From NCBI RefSeq assembly GCF_000368145.1, contig NZ_KB849283.1, positions 1,080,324-1,144,323 of the forward strand: a stretch of DNA of 64,000 nucleotides. Direction: 5' to 3'. The position numbers and the translations under genes were made by a program. Shown one piece after another: positions 54,143-62,769 of this stretch. Numbering within the stretch: the stretch's first letter is position 1; every line of letters starts with the position of its first letter. This DNA is from Acinetobacter guillouiae CIP 63.46. Lineage in GTDB: Bacteria > Pseudomonadota > Gammaproteobacteria > Pseudomonadales > Moraxellaceae. The notes beneath the pieces are model-generated. The model was given only the letters and a program-made list of their open reading frames with translations, was not told where the DNA came from and did not search any database.

Positions 54143-54176
54143 AAAAAAAGAAAGACTTACCGAAGTAAGCCTTTCT
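54143..54176 (-). terminator. Intercistronic terminator between hphA and hsmA
   Basis: On the minus strand a stem GAAAGGCTTAC/GTAAGTCTTTC (one G-T pair) closed by the very stable TTCG loop, then seven T, placed after the hphA stop and before the hsmA start. Confidence 0.85.
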
Positions 54177-54187
54177 CATTTAAATCA

Positions 54188-54949
54188 TTATTTTTTTCCA
54201 CCAAAAGCAACGTCATGCACATTATTGTTAAATGTTGCAATTCCAGCTAAGCTGCTTTGGCTATTATAGAATTGACCTGAAACTGTCCCTGCACCAGCTG
54301 ACGGATTAGTCGTCCAAGATGCATTTGAACCACTAATCGTTGCGTCGTTATTAATTGTTGCAGTACCCAAATTAAAGGTACGTGAACTATCGCTCAATGA
54401 ACCCGTTAACTGTTTGGTTGCAAAGTTAGCAGTAAAAGTACCTGACAATAAATTAGAGCCATTATAATTATTGACACCTTGAACACTATAATTTGCAGTA
54501 CCTGTAGACGGTACGCTGGTATCTGCATCTTTACCATTGTAATAAACAGTGTGTGTTGCTGGATCAACCGTACCTAAACGCTTACCGCTGGCATCTTTGG
54601 CTTCGGCATTCCACTCACCAAACCAGACGTCTTGTGTAGGCACTTGTTTATAGTTAGCATAACCAATCCCAGCATGAGACGCTGGAAGCCCAGGTAAGTA
54701 CGGGCTTAGACGTACAACACCATTGCCATCTGCATAGCCATTAAAACCTGAGAATGCAACAATTGCACCGTTATAAAGAGTGTTAACACCAAAACCAACA
54801 CCTGAGTTTGGATGAGTCGGTCCAAGTGAACCTGTAGAACCAACTACAATGTTACCAATATCACTTGATTCACCTACAACAGCTGCTTGTGCAACACCGA
54901 CTAAACCAACAGATAGTAAAATAGCCAATGAGAAAGATTGAAGTTTCAT
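54188..54949 (-). CDS. hphA: Hemophilin-like secreted hemophore (HphA-like, Slam substrate)
   Basis: A 253-residue exported protein: signal peptide (VGVAQA, to ~22) with no lipobox, so it is soluble once secreted. The N-terminal glycine-rich domain (~25-155) would be the ligand-binding part; the C-terminal ~100 residues form an eight-strand TbpB-type handle barrel (YSVQGVNNYNGSNLLSGTFTANF... to GIATFNNNVHDVAFGGKK), the part that Slam recognises. Gene order (hphR-like receptor before, Slam after) is that of the hemophilin system. AGGAA precedes the ATG, and a Fur-like palindrome lies about 60 bases upstream. Heme as ligand is inferred from the locus. Confidence 0.85.
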   Translation of the reverse strand: MKLQSFSLAILLSVGLVGVAQAAVVGESSDIGNIVVGSTGSLGPTHPNSGVGFGVNTLYNGAIVAFSGFNGYADGNGVVRLSPYLPGLPASHAGIGYANYKQVPTQDVWFGEWNAEAKDASGKRLGTVDPATHTVYYNGKDADTSVPSTGTANYSVQGVNNYNGSNLLSGTFTANFATKQLTGSLSDSSRTFNLGTATINNDATISGSNASWTTNPSAGAGTVSGQFYNSQSSLAGIATFNNNVHDVAFGGKK

Positions 54950-55005
54950 TTTAAGTTCCTCGATTTGAGTTTAAAGTTTTATCATTAAGAATAAAAACAA
55001 AAGTC

Positions 55006-55022
55006 TTAATGATTATCATTAA
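55006..55022. promoter_or_regulatory. Candidate Fur box upstream of hphA
   Basis: Perfect palindrome TTAATGAT-T-ATCATTAA, close to the Fur consensus core, 57 bases before the hphA start. It suggests hphA has its own iron-repressed promoter in addition to read-through from the receptor gene. Confidence 0.65.
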
Positions 55023-55150
55023 AATAAAACATGTGCTGCACTGATTTTAATATTTAAATTCAAGTGTAAAATCAAGGAGTACGTGTCTTATTTTCCACAC
55101 ATTTATTGCATTTGGTGTGCAATAAATTCGGTTAATTACCTCTAAGTTCC

Positions 55151-58100
55151 TTAAAACTTATGGGTAATGCTTAGCTTAAATGTTCGACCTGGTGCTGCAA
55201 TTGCCGAACGAGTTAATGGATCAATATAGAATTCGTCAGTGAGATTAGTCCCCACCAGTTCAAATAAGGTGTCTTGTTTAAGTCGATAATTGATATAAGC
55301 ATCCACAATGGTCATTGAGTTCCATGCCAAAGGGGTATTGGCGTAATAACTCATCTCTATATCGTTATAGTTTTTAGTTTCAGGATTTTCATACTTATGG
55401 TGATAGCTCGCACGAGTTCCGACTTCAAGTTTTTGATCAAAGAATCGTCCACCAAGTGTTAAATTCACTGAATATTTTGGGGTTGCCATACTGACTAAAT
55501 ATCCGCCTACAAATCCATCATCAACACAACGATTTAATAAAAACTGGTGGCTCGCCCCTAAAAGCATCGCTGAGTTTTCATCACAAACTTTATTTTTAAA
55601 ACGATAATTGGCACTTAAGTCAGTAAAGAAACGCCCATTGTCAAAGCGACTTTGCAGTTCTAATCCTTCTGTGGTAAGGCTATCGACATTGCTAAATGCC
55701 AAAGTTGGACTACGCTCAATCGCATTCTTAGTTTTGTTATAGTAATAAGCCAATTTAATATCTGCATAACTACTGTTTTTAAATAACTCAGATAGATTAT
55801 GAACATAGGCAAGTTCATAATTTGATGCATGCTCTGGTTGTAACTTATAACCACTTAAGGTTCCAGAAAACCCAATCGTGCTTTCAAACATACTTGGCAT
55901 TCTATAAGCTTCGCTATAACGTAAATACATTCGACTATTGGGGCTAAAATTAACCGTTGCTGAAGCTGTCGGTGTCCAACCATGATCTTTGCTTTTTTGC
56001 ACACCTGTTTTTGTTAAGTCAATATCTTCATAACCGCTAGGAATGCCACTACCAGAATAATATCCATAATCCCGACCTTGTACTAAGGTCCCATTTAAAA
56101 AGGGATTATTGGCAATGGTTAATTTTCCACGGTTATCCATTTTGTAATCAATTTTATTAGATTTCTGATAAATTCGACTTAAAATTCGAGCCTGCTTGCG
56201 CTCATCAGTCCAACCTTCCGCTAAAGCAAGAGCCTCTATACTTTCTCGTGTTTGCTGTTCAAGTTCTGGTGTCATATTTGGGCGTTTAGTAAAATAAGTC
56301 ATACTTAATGCCGTGGCTTTTTTAATCAGGCTAAACTGGGGATCACCCGCATTGACTCGTTCATTAAGAAAATCATCAAAGGCCCAATAGTTTTGATATC
56401 TTGCACCTGCGTTTAAATTCAGCCATGAGACAGGTTGATAGTCAAAGTTAAAATTAAATTCTTTTTCTTCTCGACGACCTGCTCTCGGTAACATCCTATA
56501 ACCCGAATTTGTTCCGTTAATATTCGGGTCTTTATAAATATCATCCGAACTAAGTTTTTCTTTTTGAAAACTCCCCCCAACAGTTAAGCCCAGATTAGAC
56601 AGCAATTTAAACTTATTACTTAGGGTCATTCCTTGACGAGTATTGTCTGAGTTTGCGGTAGCACTGTTCACAAAAACACCCAAGTTTGCATTGGTATCAT
56701 TGGGAAATCCACCTGAACTATAGGTATGACTCTTGGTATCAGTCCGCCAAATATTGCCGTAGAAATCGACTAAATTATTATTTTGAGGTTGATATTTGTA
56801 TTCCATATTATAGGCTTTAGAGTCGATATGACTTAAAGGCCATTGTGGTACCCCTGCTTTATTTTTGACGACTTCACCCCAAGCAATTCGTGAAGGTAAA
56901 ATTTCTCCATTGATGATTGAACTGTCCCGATAACCGAACTCTAAACGCTGTTCATCTGTGGGTTTCCACGCCGCTTTTAACAAATAAGATTCTGTTTCAA
57001 GGGATGTATTGGGAACTTCTGTACCTCCTGGGTAAACTTTGGCAAGGTATGGAACGTAATTAAATCGTCCTGTGGCAGGTTTATCATAAAAATCACTGCC
57101 ATTTTTTCCTGCAAAGTGATTGCCTTTATTACGATAAGCATAAGCAGCCAAAACTTCAAAATTATCACTACGTCCCGCCAAAGCAATACGTGTTGCAACA
57201 TCATCGCCTGAATAAATATTATTTTCTTTATTCTGACGTGCTACTTTAAATAAGGATGGATCATAATAAGGCTCGAACACTGGATTGCCTTGCCAGTCCG
57301 TTCCTGTAGCTGGATAATTTGGATTATCATAAATGCTTTGACCTGTGAGTAATTGTGGTTCTCTAGGTTTCACTGCATTGCTGCTGGTTTCTACTTTTAT
57401 CTCCCCACCAAAATTTTTACCTTCCTTTAAAACATCATCTACAGCTAGAGTATGAATAACGACCGCACCACCCACACCTGTATTTACATTGCGTGTGATG
57501 GAAGGCCCCTTAATGACTTGTAACCCACCGATTAAATTAGGGTCAATATAACTCCGATTATTCGCACCGTTATAACCACGCCATACAGTGAGTGCCTGTT
57601 CTGTCCCATCAATAAGGACAGGAACACGGCCCGGCCCTTGAACACCACGGATACTTGGATCTAAAGCACCACTGTTTCGGGCATCACCACTGTATACTCC
57701 GACCATTCCCTTGAATAAGTCTGCTGGCTGAGCGCCTTTATATCGTTCTATTTGCTCTTTGCTGGCATAGACGCTAGAAATATCTTGATCATAAACATCA
57801 TTCTGCCCTTTTGTATCGCGACTGACAGTGCCAAAAACAGTCATTGGGCTAAGTTGTACGACATTTTCTTGATCAGCTATCATCGGCTGAGATTGTACTG
57901 GAATGGGTCTAATTTCAGCTTTATCCACATGCTTCAATATATAGCCATTTCCAACTTTCACCACAGTAAACTCGGTTGCTGCTAAAATATGTTGAAAGCC
58001 GTTTTCTAAATTATATTGTCCGCTTAAACCTAAGCTACGTTTACCTTTAAGCTGATTTGCATCAATTGCAATCGAGGTCCCCGCTTGCTCGGCAAAGGTA

Positions 58101-58285
58101 TTCAGAACACTGGCAAGTGAACCCGCTGGAATATGATATGACTGCGTTTCTGTACTGAGCGCATAAGTGCTTTGTGTCGCGACTGTTGTTGCTACACCCA
58201 CACAAACGAGATGAATCGCCAATGCCAATGATGTCACTTTGAAAGAATATTTTGGATGCTTTTGACCGCAAACAGCTTCACTCAT
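55151..58285 (-). CDS. hphR: TonB-dependent heme/hemophilin receptor with STN signalling domain (HphR-like)
   Basis: A 1044-residue outer-membrane receptor. Long signal region (to ~40), a secretin/TonB N-terminal (STN) domain (~45-115: SLASVLNTFAEQAGTSIAID...), a TonB-box-like QLSPMTVFG (~140), the plug (~160-300, with RGVQGPGRVPVLIDG and GGAVVIHTL), and a 22-strand barrel ending in F. The STN domain means it signals to a FecR-type protein, and the sigma/anti-sigma pair lies just upstream. The ATG at 58285 has GGGG six bases before; the frame extends 12 codons to a TTG. Neighbours indicate heme or hemophore-heme as ligand. Confidence 0.92.
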   Translation of the reverse strand: MSEAVCGQKHPKYSFKVTSLALAIHLVCVGVATTVATQSTYALSTETQSYHIPAGSLASVLNTFAEQAGTSIAIDANQLKGKRSLGLSGQYNLENGFQHILAATEFTVVKVGNGYILKHVDKAEIRPIPVQSQPMIADQENVVQLSPMTVFGTVSRDTKGQNDVYDQDISSVYASKEQIERYKGAQPADLFKGMVGVYSGDARNSGALDPSIRGVQGPGRVPVLIDGTEQALTVWRGYNGANNRSYIDPNLIGGLQVIKGPSITRNVNTGVGGAVVIHTLAVDDVLKEGKNFGGEIKVETSSNAVKPREPQLLTGQSIYDNPNYPATGTDWQGNPVFEPYYDPSLFKVARQNKENNIYSGDDVATRIALAGRSDNFEVLAAYAYRNKGNHFAGKNGSDFYDKPATGRFNYVPYLAKVYPGGTEVPNTSLETESYLLKAAWKPTDEQRLEFGYRDSSIINGEILPSRIAWGEVVKNKAGVPQWPLSHIDSKAYNMEYKYQPQNNNLVDFYGNIWRTDTKSHTYSSGGFPNDTNANLGVFVNSATANSDNTRQGMTLSNKFKLLSNLGLTVGGSFQKEKLSSDDIYKDPNINGTNSGYRMLPRAGRREEKEFNFNFDYQPVSWLNLNAGARYQNYWAFDDFLNERVNAGDPQFSLIKKATALSMTYFTKRPNMTPELEQQTRESIEALALAEGWTDERKQARILSRIYQKSNKIDYKMDNRGKLTIANNPFLNGTLVQGRDYGYYSGSGIPSGYEDIDLTKTGVQKSKDHGWTPTASATVNFSPNSRMYLRYSEAYRMPSMFESTIGFSGTLSGYKLQPEHASNYELAYVHNLSELFKNSSYADIKLAYYYNKTKNAIERSPTLAFSNVDSLTTEGLELQSRFDNGRFFTDLSANYRFKNKVCDENSAMLLGASHQFLLNRCVDDGFVGGYLVSMATPKYSVNLTLGGRFFDQKLEVGTRASYHHKYENPETKNYNDIEMSYYANTPLAWNSMTIVDAYINYRLKQDTLFELVGTNLTDEFYIDPLTRSAIAAPGRTFKLSITHKF

Positions 58286-58297
58286 TTTACGCCCCAG

Positions 58298-58318
58298 TAA
58301 ATGTAAATAAGAATCATT
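58298..58318. promoter_or_regulatory. Fur-like site just before the receptor gene
   Basis: Plus-strand AATGTAAATAAGAATCATT at 58300-58318 matches an idealised Fur box at 15 of 19 positions. Its first 17 bases (58298-58314) recur identically at 62984-63000 before tonB. Confidence 0.5.
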
Positions 58319-58548
58319 CAATGTATTAAATTAAATGTATTCCTAATATTTGCTTCTACTTACTATGACGCTTCAGAATTGAAAAAGTGGAACCATTTAT
58401 TCAAAATAAATTTAAATTATCTATCTTTTATTTTTCTAATTTTATTATTAATTATATTTATCAAACAATTAGTAAAAAACGATATAAATTTTAGGCCTAA
58501 TTTAAAGCTAAACAGCATGATTCAAACCAAGTGCTTAAATCATGCTGT

Positions 58549-59562
58549 TTATTGCAAAGTCACAACTGTGAAATATGGGGTGATTTGATAGACATTTAGC
58601 TGAGGGAATACACTGCTTAATAATTGCAATGCACTTTCGGTATGATCTAAAGGCAATACAGCATTGACCTTAATTTTCTCTAACTTAGCAGCGTTAAATA
58701 TAATTTTTTCTTTGCTGTTTCGATTCAGCTCATTTAGCACTTTTGACAAAGACATATTTTCAACAATCAAATGCCGTTGATTCCATTTCTGCTGTTCATT
58801 GTATAAATTAAAAGTATGTATAGGTTGTATACCATTTCGATCAAGTATGACTTCTTGCCCTGCTGTCACAATCACAGAAGATGCTTTGGTTTGATCTAAC
58901 TCTTGTTTCGAGGACTGAACTTTCACTTTGGAATGTAGCATTTTAAGCCCAGTCGCATCTGGCTGATATTGAACACTAAATGCAGTTCCCAATGCTTCAA
59001 TTTGACCATGTTGGGTTTTGACAATAAAAGGACGGGCTTTGTCTCTGGCCACATCTACAAATATTTCCCTTTGAACCAACTCCACAACACGCTGATTTGC
59101 TGAGAAGTCCAGATTAACCGCACTCTGACCACTGAGTTTAAGTTGTGAACCGTCTGCTAAGGTTTGGGTTTTCCATTCTCCCGCATGATTTTTAATATCA
59201 GCGGTTAGATATGACACTGGATGATAAATAAAATAACTATAAATACCCCCTACACAACACAATATCACCGTTAAAATTCCACCATAGCGCATATTTTTTT
59301 GCTTACGGGCACTATGCAAACCTGTTTTTAAGACAGATTGGGTCATTTTCTGTTGTTGTGGAGTCTGTACCAGTTTTTGAATCGAAGTAATATATTGCTC
59401 GATATCTTGAGCAATTTTTTGGCGTTGTGGACTCTTGCTTTTCCAAGCATCAAAATCTGTTTGCGCTGTTCTTTTGAGTAAGTCATCATCGGTACTCAGC
59501 AGCACAATCCATTCCGCTGCTTCTTCGATTAATTGTTGCTTACTCTTCTCTTCTTCAATCAT
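58549..59562 (-). CDS. FecR-family anti-sigma factor
   Basis: A 337-residue inner-membrane regulator: cytoplasmic anti-sigma part (~1-95, with the DUF4880 start EEAAEWIVLLS), one membrane segment (~98-116), FecR periplasmic domain (~130-245, with TLADGSQLKLSGQSAVNLDF and FIVKTQHGQIEALGTAFSV) and a C-terminal STN-like domain that meets the receptor's STN. It starts directly at the end of the sigma gene (adjacent stop and ATG), the standard fecI-fecR arrangement. It should hold the sigma factor until the receptor reports bound ligand. Confidence 0.93.
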   Translation of the reverse strand: MIEEEKSKQQLIEEAAEWIVLLSTDDDLLKRTAQTDFDAWKSKSPQRQKIAQDIEQYITSIQKLVQTPQQQKMTQSVLKTGLHSARKQKNMRYGGILTVILCCVGGIYSYFIYHPVSYLTADIKNHAGEWKTQTLADGSQLKLSGQSAVNLDFSANQRVVELVQREIFVDVARDKARPFIVKTQHGQIEALGTAFSVQYQPDATGLKMLHSKVKVQSSKQELDQTKASSVIVTAGQEVILDRNGIQPIHTFNLYNEQQKWNQRHLIVENMSLSKVLNELNRNSKEKIIFNAAKLEKIKVNAVLPLDHTESALQLLSSVFPQLNVYQITPYFTVVTLQ

Positions 59563-60084
59563 TTACTCAAACAAATCCTTCTCTTGTTTCAGTGCGTAGC
59601 ATTGCACAAGGCAAGTTGCTAGATATTTTTGAATCATCTTTGTTGAAACACCAATGATTTCTGCAATTTCTTTATGGGTTAAACCTTCAAAATAATGTAG
59701 CACAAAAGCTTGCTGTGCTTTTTCAGAGACGCGTATCAAAGCCTGACAAATCTGGTCAATCGCTTGAACAACCTGAAGTTGATCTTCTGGCGAAGGAATT
59801 GTATCCAGCATATATTCCATCTGACTTAATTCATTCAGATAGGCTTGCTCTATGCGCTTACGGCGCACCTGATCAATCATTAAATTTCTAGCAATGGTCA
59901 CCAGATATGCACGAGGTTCTTTTACTCCAAAAAGTTCATCACGCGTTTGCAGAATTTTAATAAACGTATCTTGTACCAAATCTGCAGCTTGCTCACTATT
60001 GCCTACTTTTTTTCTAAGCCATTGATGCAACCAAGATTGGTGATTACGGTACAATTGATCTACAAATGCAGGATTTTTGTTCAC
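59563..60084 (-). CDS. ECF sigma factor, FecI type
   Basis: A 173-residue sigma-70 family protein with region 2 (~12-75: QAADLVQDTFIKIL, ARNLMIDQVRRKR) and region 4 (~115-165: AQQAFVLHYFEGLTHKEIAEIIGVSTKMIQKYLA). These are features of iron-starvation sigma factors. It starts at a GTG with a weak ribosome site; no other start is available before region 2. A perfect Fur box stands 27 bases upstream. Probable target: the receptor gene promoter. Confidence 0.92.
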   Translation of the reverse strand: MNKNPAFVDQLYRNHQSWLHQWLRKKVGNSEQAADLVQDTFIKILQTRDELFGVKEPRAYLVTIARNLMIDQVRRKRIEQAYLNELSQMEYMLDTIPSPEDQLQVVQAIDQICQALIRVSEKAQQAFVLHYFEGLTHKEIAEIIGVSTKMIQKYLATCLVQCYALKQEKDLFE

Positions 60085-60110
60085 AATAGGATCAACTCTT
60101 TGATGGTCTA

Positions 60111-60135
60111 TTAAATGATAATAATTATCATTTAA
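60111..60135 (-). promoter_or_regulatory. Perfect Fur box upstream of the ECF sigma gene
   Basis: A 25-base perfect palindrome: arms TTAAATGATAAT and ATTATCATTTAA around a central A. It contains the Fur consensus hexamers GATAAT/ATTATC and lies between about 27 and 51 bases before the sigma start, where it would block the promoter. Confidence 0.88.
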
Positions 60136-60361
60136 ATGTCAAGACACCCTGAGAGAAAATCCCCGTATATATGATTATTTTTTAGTTTATGTACATCCTT
60201 ATGTTCTATTTGATCATTTAATATACTTAAAAAATAAAGTTAAATTATCAATAGTTAATGCCCATTGAACCTCAATATCTTGGTTATCATTCAGTTTAAA
60301 TTCCGATTTATTATTTATGGATATTTTTATCATAAAATAATCTACCCTTTGGCATGTTGTT

Positions 60362-60799
60362 TTAATGACTACAATAAGGACAAGAGGGTTTTTCTATAAC
60401 AAGATGATATGAACTTGCACCATGTTCTAAAATAAGTCCTCGAATTTGCTGCTCTAAAGCCTCATCATTAATTTGTTGCAACTGACTACACTTTTTACAA
60501 TATATTCTCATATTGGTTTGACTTCCCTTGAATGAATATAATGCTTGTTCACTGCCCAGCTTAAATTTAACCAACAATCCTGCTTTAACAAGCTGTTTCA
60601 GGGTTTGATAGACACCAGCAAAAGATAATTTTTTCACTTTTAAATCTGGACTATACAAAATTTCGGCTGCTGTCAGCTCTCGTTGTGCATTTCTTAAAAT
60701 ATTCAGTAAAGTTAATCGTGTTGTGGTTACTTTTAAGTTTGCTTGCAACAGCAAGCGTTTAAGTTCTTCAGTATTTTTATAATATTCAAAGATTTCCAT
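60362..60799 (-). CDS. Fur-family metalloregulator
   Basis: A 145-residue regulator with the Fur winged helix (~8-80: LKVTTTRLTLLNILRNAQRELTAAEIL...FAGVYQTLKQLVKAGLL) and a C-terminal dimerisation domain with two CxxC pairs (CKKC ~100 and CPYC at the end), which form the structural zinc site. The ATG at 60799, 17 bases after the preceding gene, was chosen; the frame runs back through the neighbouring gene. It is a paralogue of, and shorter than, a global Fur; it is the last gene of the tonB-hemO run. PerR- or Zur-like alternatives cannot be excluded. Confidence 0.85.
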   Translation of the reverse strand: MEIFEYYKNTEELKRLLLQANLKVTTTRLTLLNILRNAQRELTAAEILYSPDLKVKKLSFAGVYQTLKQLVKAGLLVKFKLGSEQALYSFKGSQTNMRIYCKKCSQLQQINDEALEQQIRGLILEHGASSYHLVIEKPSCPYCSH

Positions 60800-60816
60800 C
60801 CTGAGATTATCCTCAT

Positions 60817-61242
60817 TTATGCTTTTAACCACATCCACAATTGCACACAAACCATCATCAAAACAATGGTCCCTACTGCCCATGGATGAGGCACAGTCCA
60901 AATTAAAATTCCAGCAGCCACACTCATACTGGCCAAAGAAAATAGTTTTACTTTTACAGGTAAAGTTCGTTTGAGTTGCCATTGCTGTAAAATTGGAGCA
61001 ATGACTTTATTATTAACAATCCACTGATGCATTCGCTGTGAACCCTTTGCAGCAAACAACGTCGCAAGAAAATAAAAATCAAACGTAGGCAAACCAGGAA
61101 CCACCAAACCGATCGTCCCTAAGACCAGACATAACCCCGCCAGTGCAATACAGATCCAGCGAACCAACCATGACTTCGCCAATCTCGGCTCCGACATAGA
61201 AATACTGGTATTTAGATTGGTCTCTGACCCCGTTTGCTTCAT
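60817..61242 (-). CDS. DUF454 (YbaN-like) inner-membrane protein
   Basis: A 141-residue membrane protein with a short Ser/Thr-rich cytoplasmic start and three or four hydrophobic segments. The DUF454 signature is visible: LGTIGLVVPGLPTFDFYFLATLFAAKGSQRMHQWI (~45-80). The family is common beside heme-oxygenase or iron genes but has no known activity. The start is uncertain: I took the ATG at 61242, which has AAGGA upstream; ATGs at 61263 and 61266 lie closer to the hemO stop. Part of the tonB-hemO run. Confidence 0.82.
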   Translation of the reverse strand: MKQTGSETNLNTSISMSEPRLAKSWLVRWICIALAGLCLVLGTIGLVVPGLPTFDFYFLATLFAAKGSQRMHQWIVNNKVIAPILQQWQLKRTLPVKVKLFSLASMSVAAGILIWTVPHPWAVGTIVLMMVCVQLWMWLKA

Positions 61243-61273
61243 TGCTTGATTTCCTTTATCCATCATCAATTAT

Positions 61274-61870
61274 TTATTTCAGTGTTTTTAATTGTGCTAA
61301 AAGTTCACCAAAACGATGAAAGCCTTGCATAGCCCCCTCAATAATCAATTGCTGTTCCTCTAAACTAAAATTTGCATCATCTAGGGTTTGCTTGAAACGC
61401 TTCCACACTAATCCACGACCCTCTGGATATGCTGCTAAGTTACGTGCAGCAAAATCAGCATTAAAGCCAAATCTAGCCTGAGCCTCTTTGAGTAAAAATG
61501 CTGCGCCTAAGGTTGAACCTTCTGAAACATAAATCCAGCCCAAAGATTGTGGAAAACTAATTTCATCTGTTGCAATACCCTGCTGCTGAGGCGTTAAACC
61601 TAAATCAGCCAAGTCTTGTAAAGCTGCATCGGAACGCCCACGCACATCTAAATCGGGAATCAATTGTTCAACCTGTGAATCTTGATAAAGATGTTCAACA
61701 TCTTTCTGAAAATAATATTGCGACAGGGTGAATTGCGCATAATTCTCTTTACTCTCAAACGCGCCTGATTGCTGCATTAAAATTTCCATACGTTCATGCT
61801 CTGCCAGTGTTTCTTGTTTCAAGCGTTGCATTAAACTACTGCTGATCACTTTTTCTGTTGATGCGTTCAT
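61274..61870 (-). CDS. hemO: Heme oxygenase (HemO/BphO type)
   Basis: A 198-residue all-helical heme oxygenase, which opens heme to biliverdin, CO and iron. The proximal histidine is H25 (TLAEHERME) and the distal-helix glycine segment is GWIYVSEGSTLGAAFL (~112-127). It resembles HemO/PigA of Neisseria and Pseudomonas. Strong AGGAG before the ATG. It lies 41 bases after tonB and 31 bases before the DUF454 start, in one run, matching the hemO cluster known in A. baumannii. Confidence 0.93.
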   Translation of the reverse strand: MNASTEKVISSSLMQRLKQETLAEHERMEILMQQSGAFESKENYAQFTLSQYYFQKDVEHLYQDSQVEQLIPDLDVRGRSDAALQDLADLGLTPQQQGIATDEISFPQSLGWIYVSEGSTLGAAFLLKEAQARFGFNADFAARNLAAYPEGRGLVWKRFKQTLDDANFSLEEQQLIIEGAMQGFHRFGELLAQLKTLK

Positions 61871-61911
61871 AAAAACTCCTAAATAAACCCTTTCATTGTT
61901 TAATGATCCAA

Positions 61912-62769
61912 TCAGCGATTACGACCAAGCTTAAGCCGAATGGGAAAATCCACCACGATTGCCAATGCTTCACCATTGACAATATGTGGTTTAAATTTTG
62001 CTTTTTGTGCAGCTTGTATAGCTCTTTCATCCAAACTACTAATACCTGAGCTTTGCTTTACTCTGACATCTATCGGCTGCCCTTGAGGATTGATTTTGAT
62101 GGTGAGAACCAACAAGCGCTGCTGGTTTTGCAATTCGCGATCATCGTAATTAAGCTTGCCAAAGCTGAGTACATCGACCCGACTCACGGGAAGCGGTTGC
62201 TGTGGTTGAGAAGTAGAGGCAGCGTTTTGTTCTTTTTTATTGTCTTTGCCTGCTTCACCACCTGCACGTTTGGCTATCTCATTTGACTGACCTGAAGCAG
62301 TCTGTTCAGTATTCGCAGATGATTTTGTTTCCGTGAATGTTTGTGTTGACTGACGATTTGATTCAGATTTACTTTCCGTCTGTTGATCGGTTAGTTTTTT
62401 TTCTTGTGTTTTCGTTGTCTGTTGTGTTGTTTGATCCATCTTCAACTTTTTTGACTCAGTACTATGTATCACTTTGACCTGTTGTTGATGTTGTACCGCT
62501 GTTGCTACTGTAGATTGAGGTTGTGCTTTTGATTGCGTTGCAGCTTGCTCTGATGCCATCTGCAGCTTTGTACTGCTTTGTTGTACAACATCGGTTTTGT
62601 TCAAGCTGATAAAACGAATTTGAATCGCATTTTCAGGTGAATGTGATTCAATACGAACATCTGTTTTTAAATAAGACAAAGACCATAACAACAATATATG
62701 ACTGATCACTACCCCACAAAACGTAGAGTATTTTTGCTTATCATTTGAAGCGAGAATTACAGCAGACAT
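61912..62769 (-). CDS. tonB: TonB protein dedicated to the heme locus
   Basis: A 285-residue TonB: one N-terminal membrane segment (~18-36), a long polar Gln/Thr/Ser/Lys-rich periplasmic spacer (~60-190, in place of the usual Pro-Lys spacer), and the C-terminal TonB domain (~195-285: LVLTIKINPQGQPIDVRVKQSSGISSLDERAIQAAQKAKF). It energises outer-membrane receptors with ExbB/ExbD, which are not encoded in this window. First gene of the tonB-hemO run; a Fur-like site lies about 220 bases upstream. Confidence 0.92.
   Translation of the reverse strand: MSAVILASNDKQKYSTFCGVVISHILLLWSLSYLKTDVRIESHSPENAIQIRFISLNKTDVVQQSSTKLQMASEQAATQSKAQPQSTVATAVQHQQQVKVIHSTESKKLKMDQTTQQTTKTQEKKLTDQQTESKSESNRQSTQTFTETKSSANTEQTASGQSNEIAKRAGGEAGKDNKKEQNAASTSQPQQPLPVSRVDVLSFGKLNYDDRELQNQQRLLVLTIKINPQGQPIDVRVKQSSGISSLDERAIQAAQKAKFKPHIVNGEALAIVVDFPIRLKLGRNR

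Noticed and set aside
55102-55126. Hairpin TTTATTGCA/TGCAATAAA after the receptor gene
   Set aside because: No T run on the minus strand and an A/T-rich stem; could stabilise mRNA but I cannot support a terminator before hphA.
58379-58588. 69-codon plus-strand frame between the receptor and anti-sigma genes
   Set aside because: AT-rich low-complexity translation running into the end of the anti-sigma gene on the other strand; no ribosome site.
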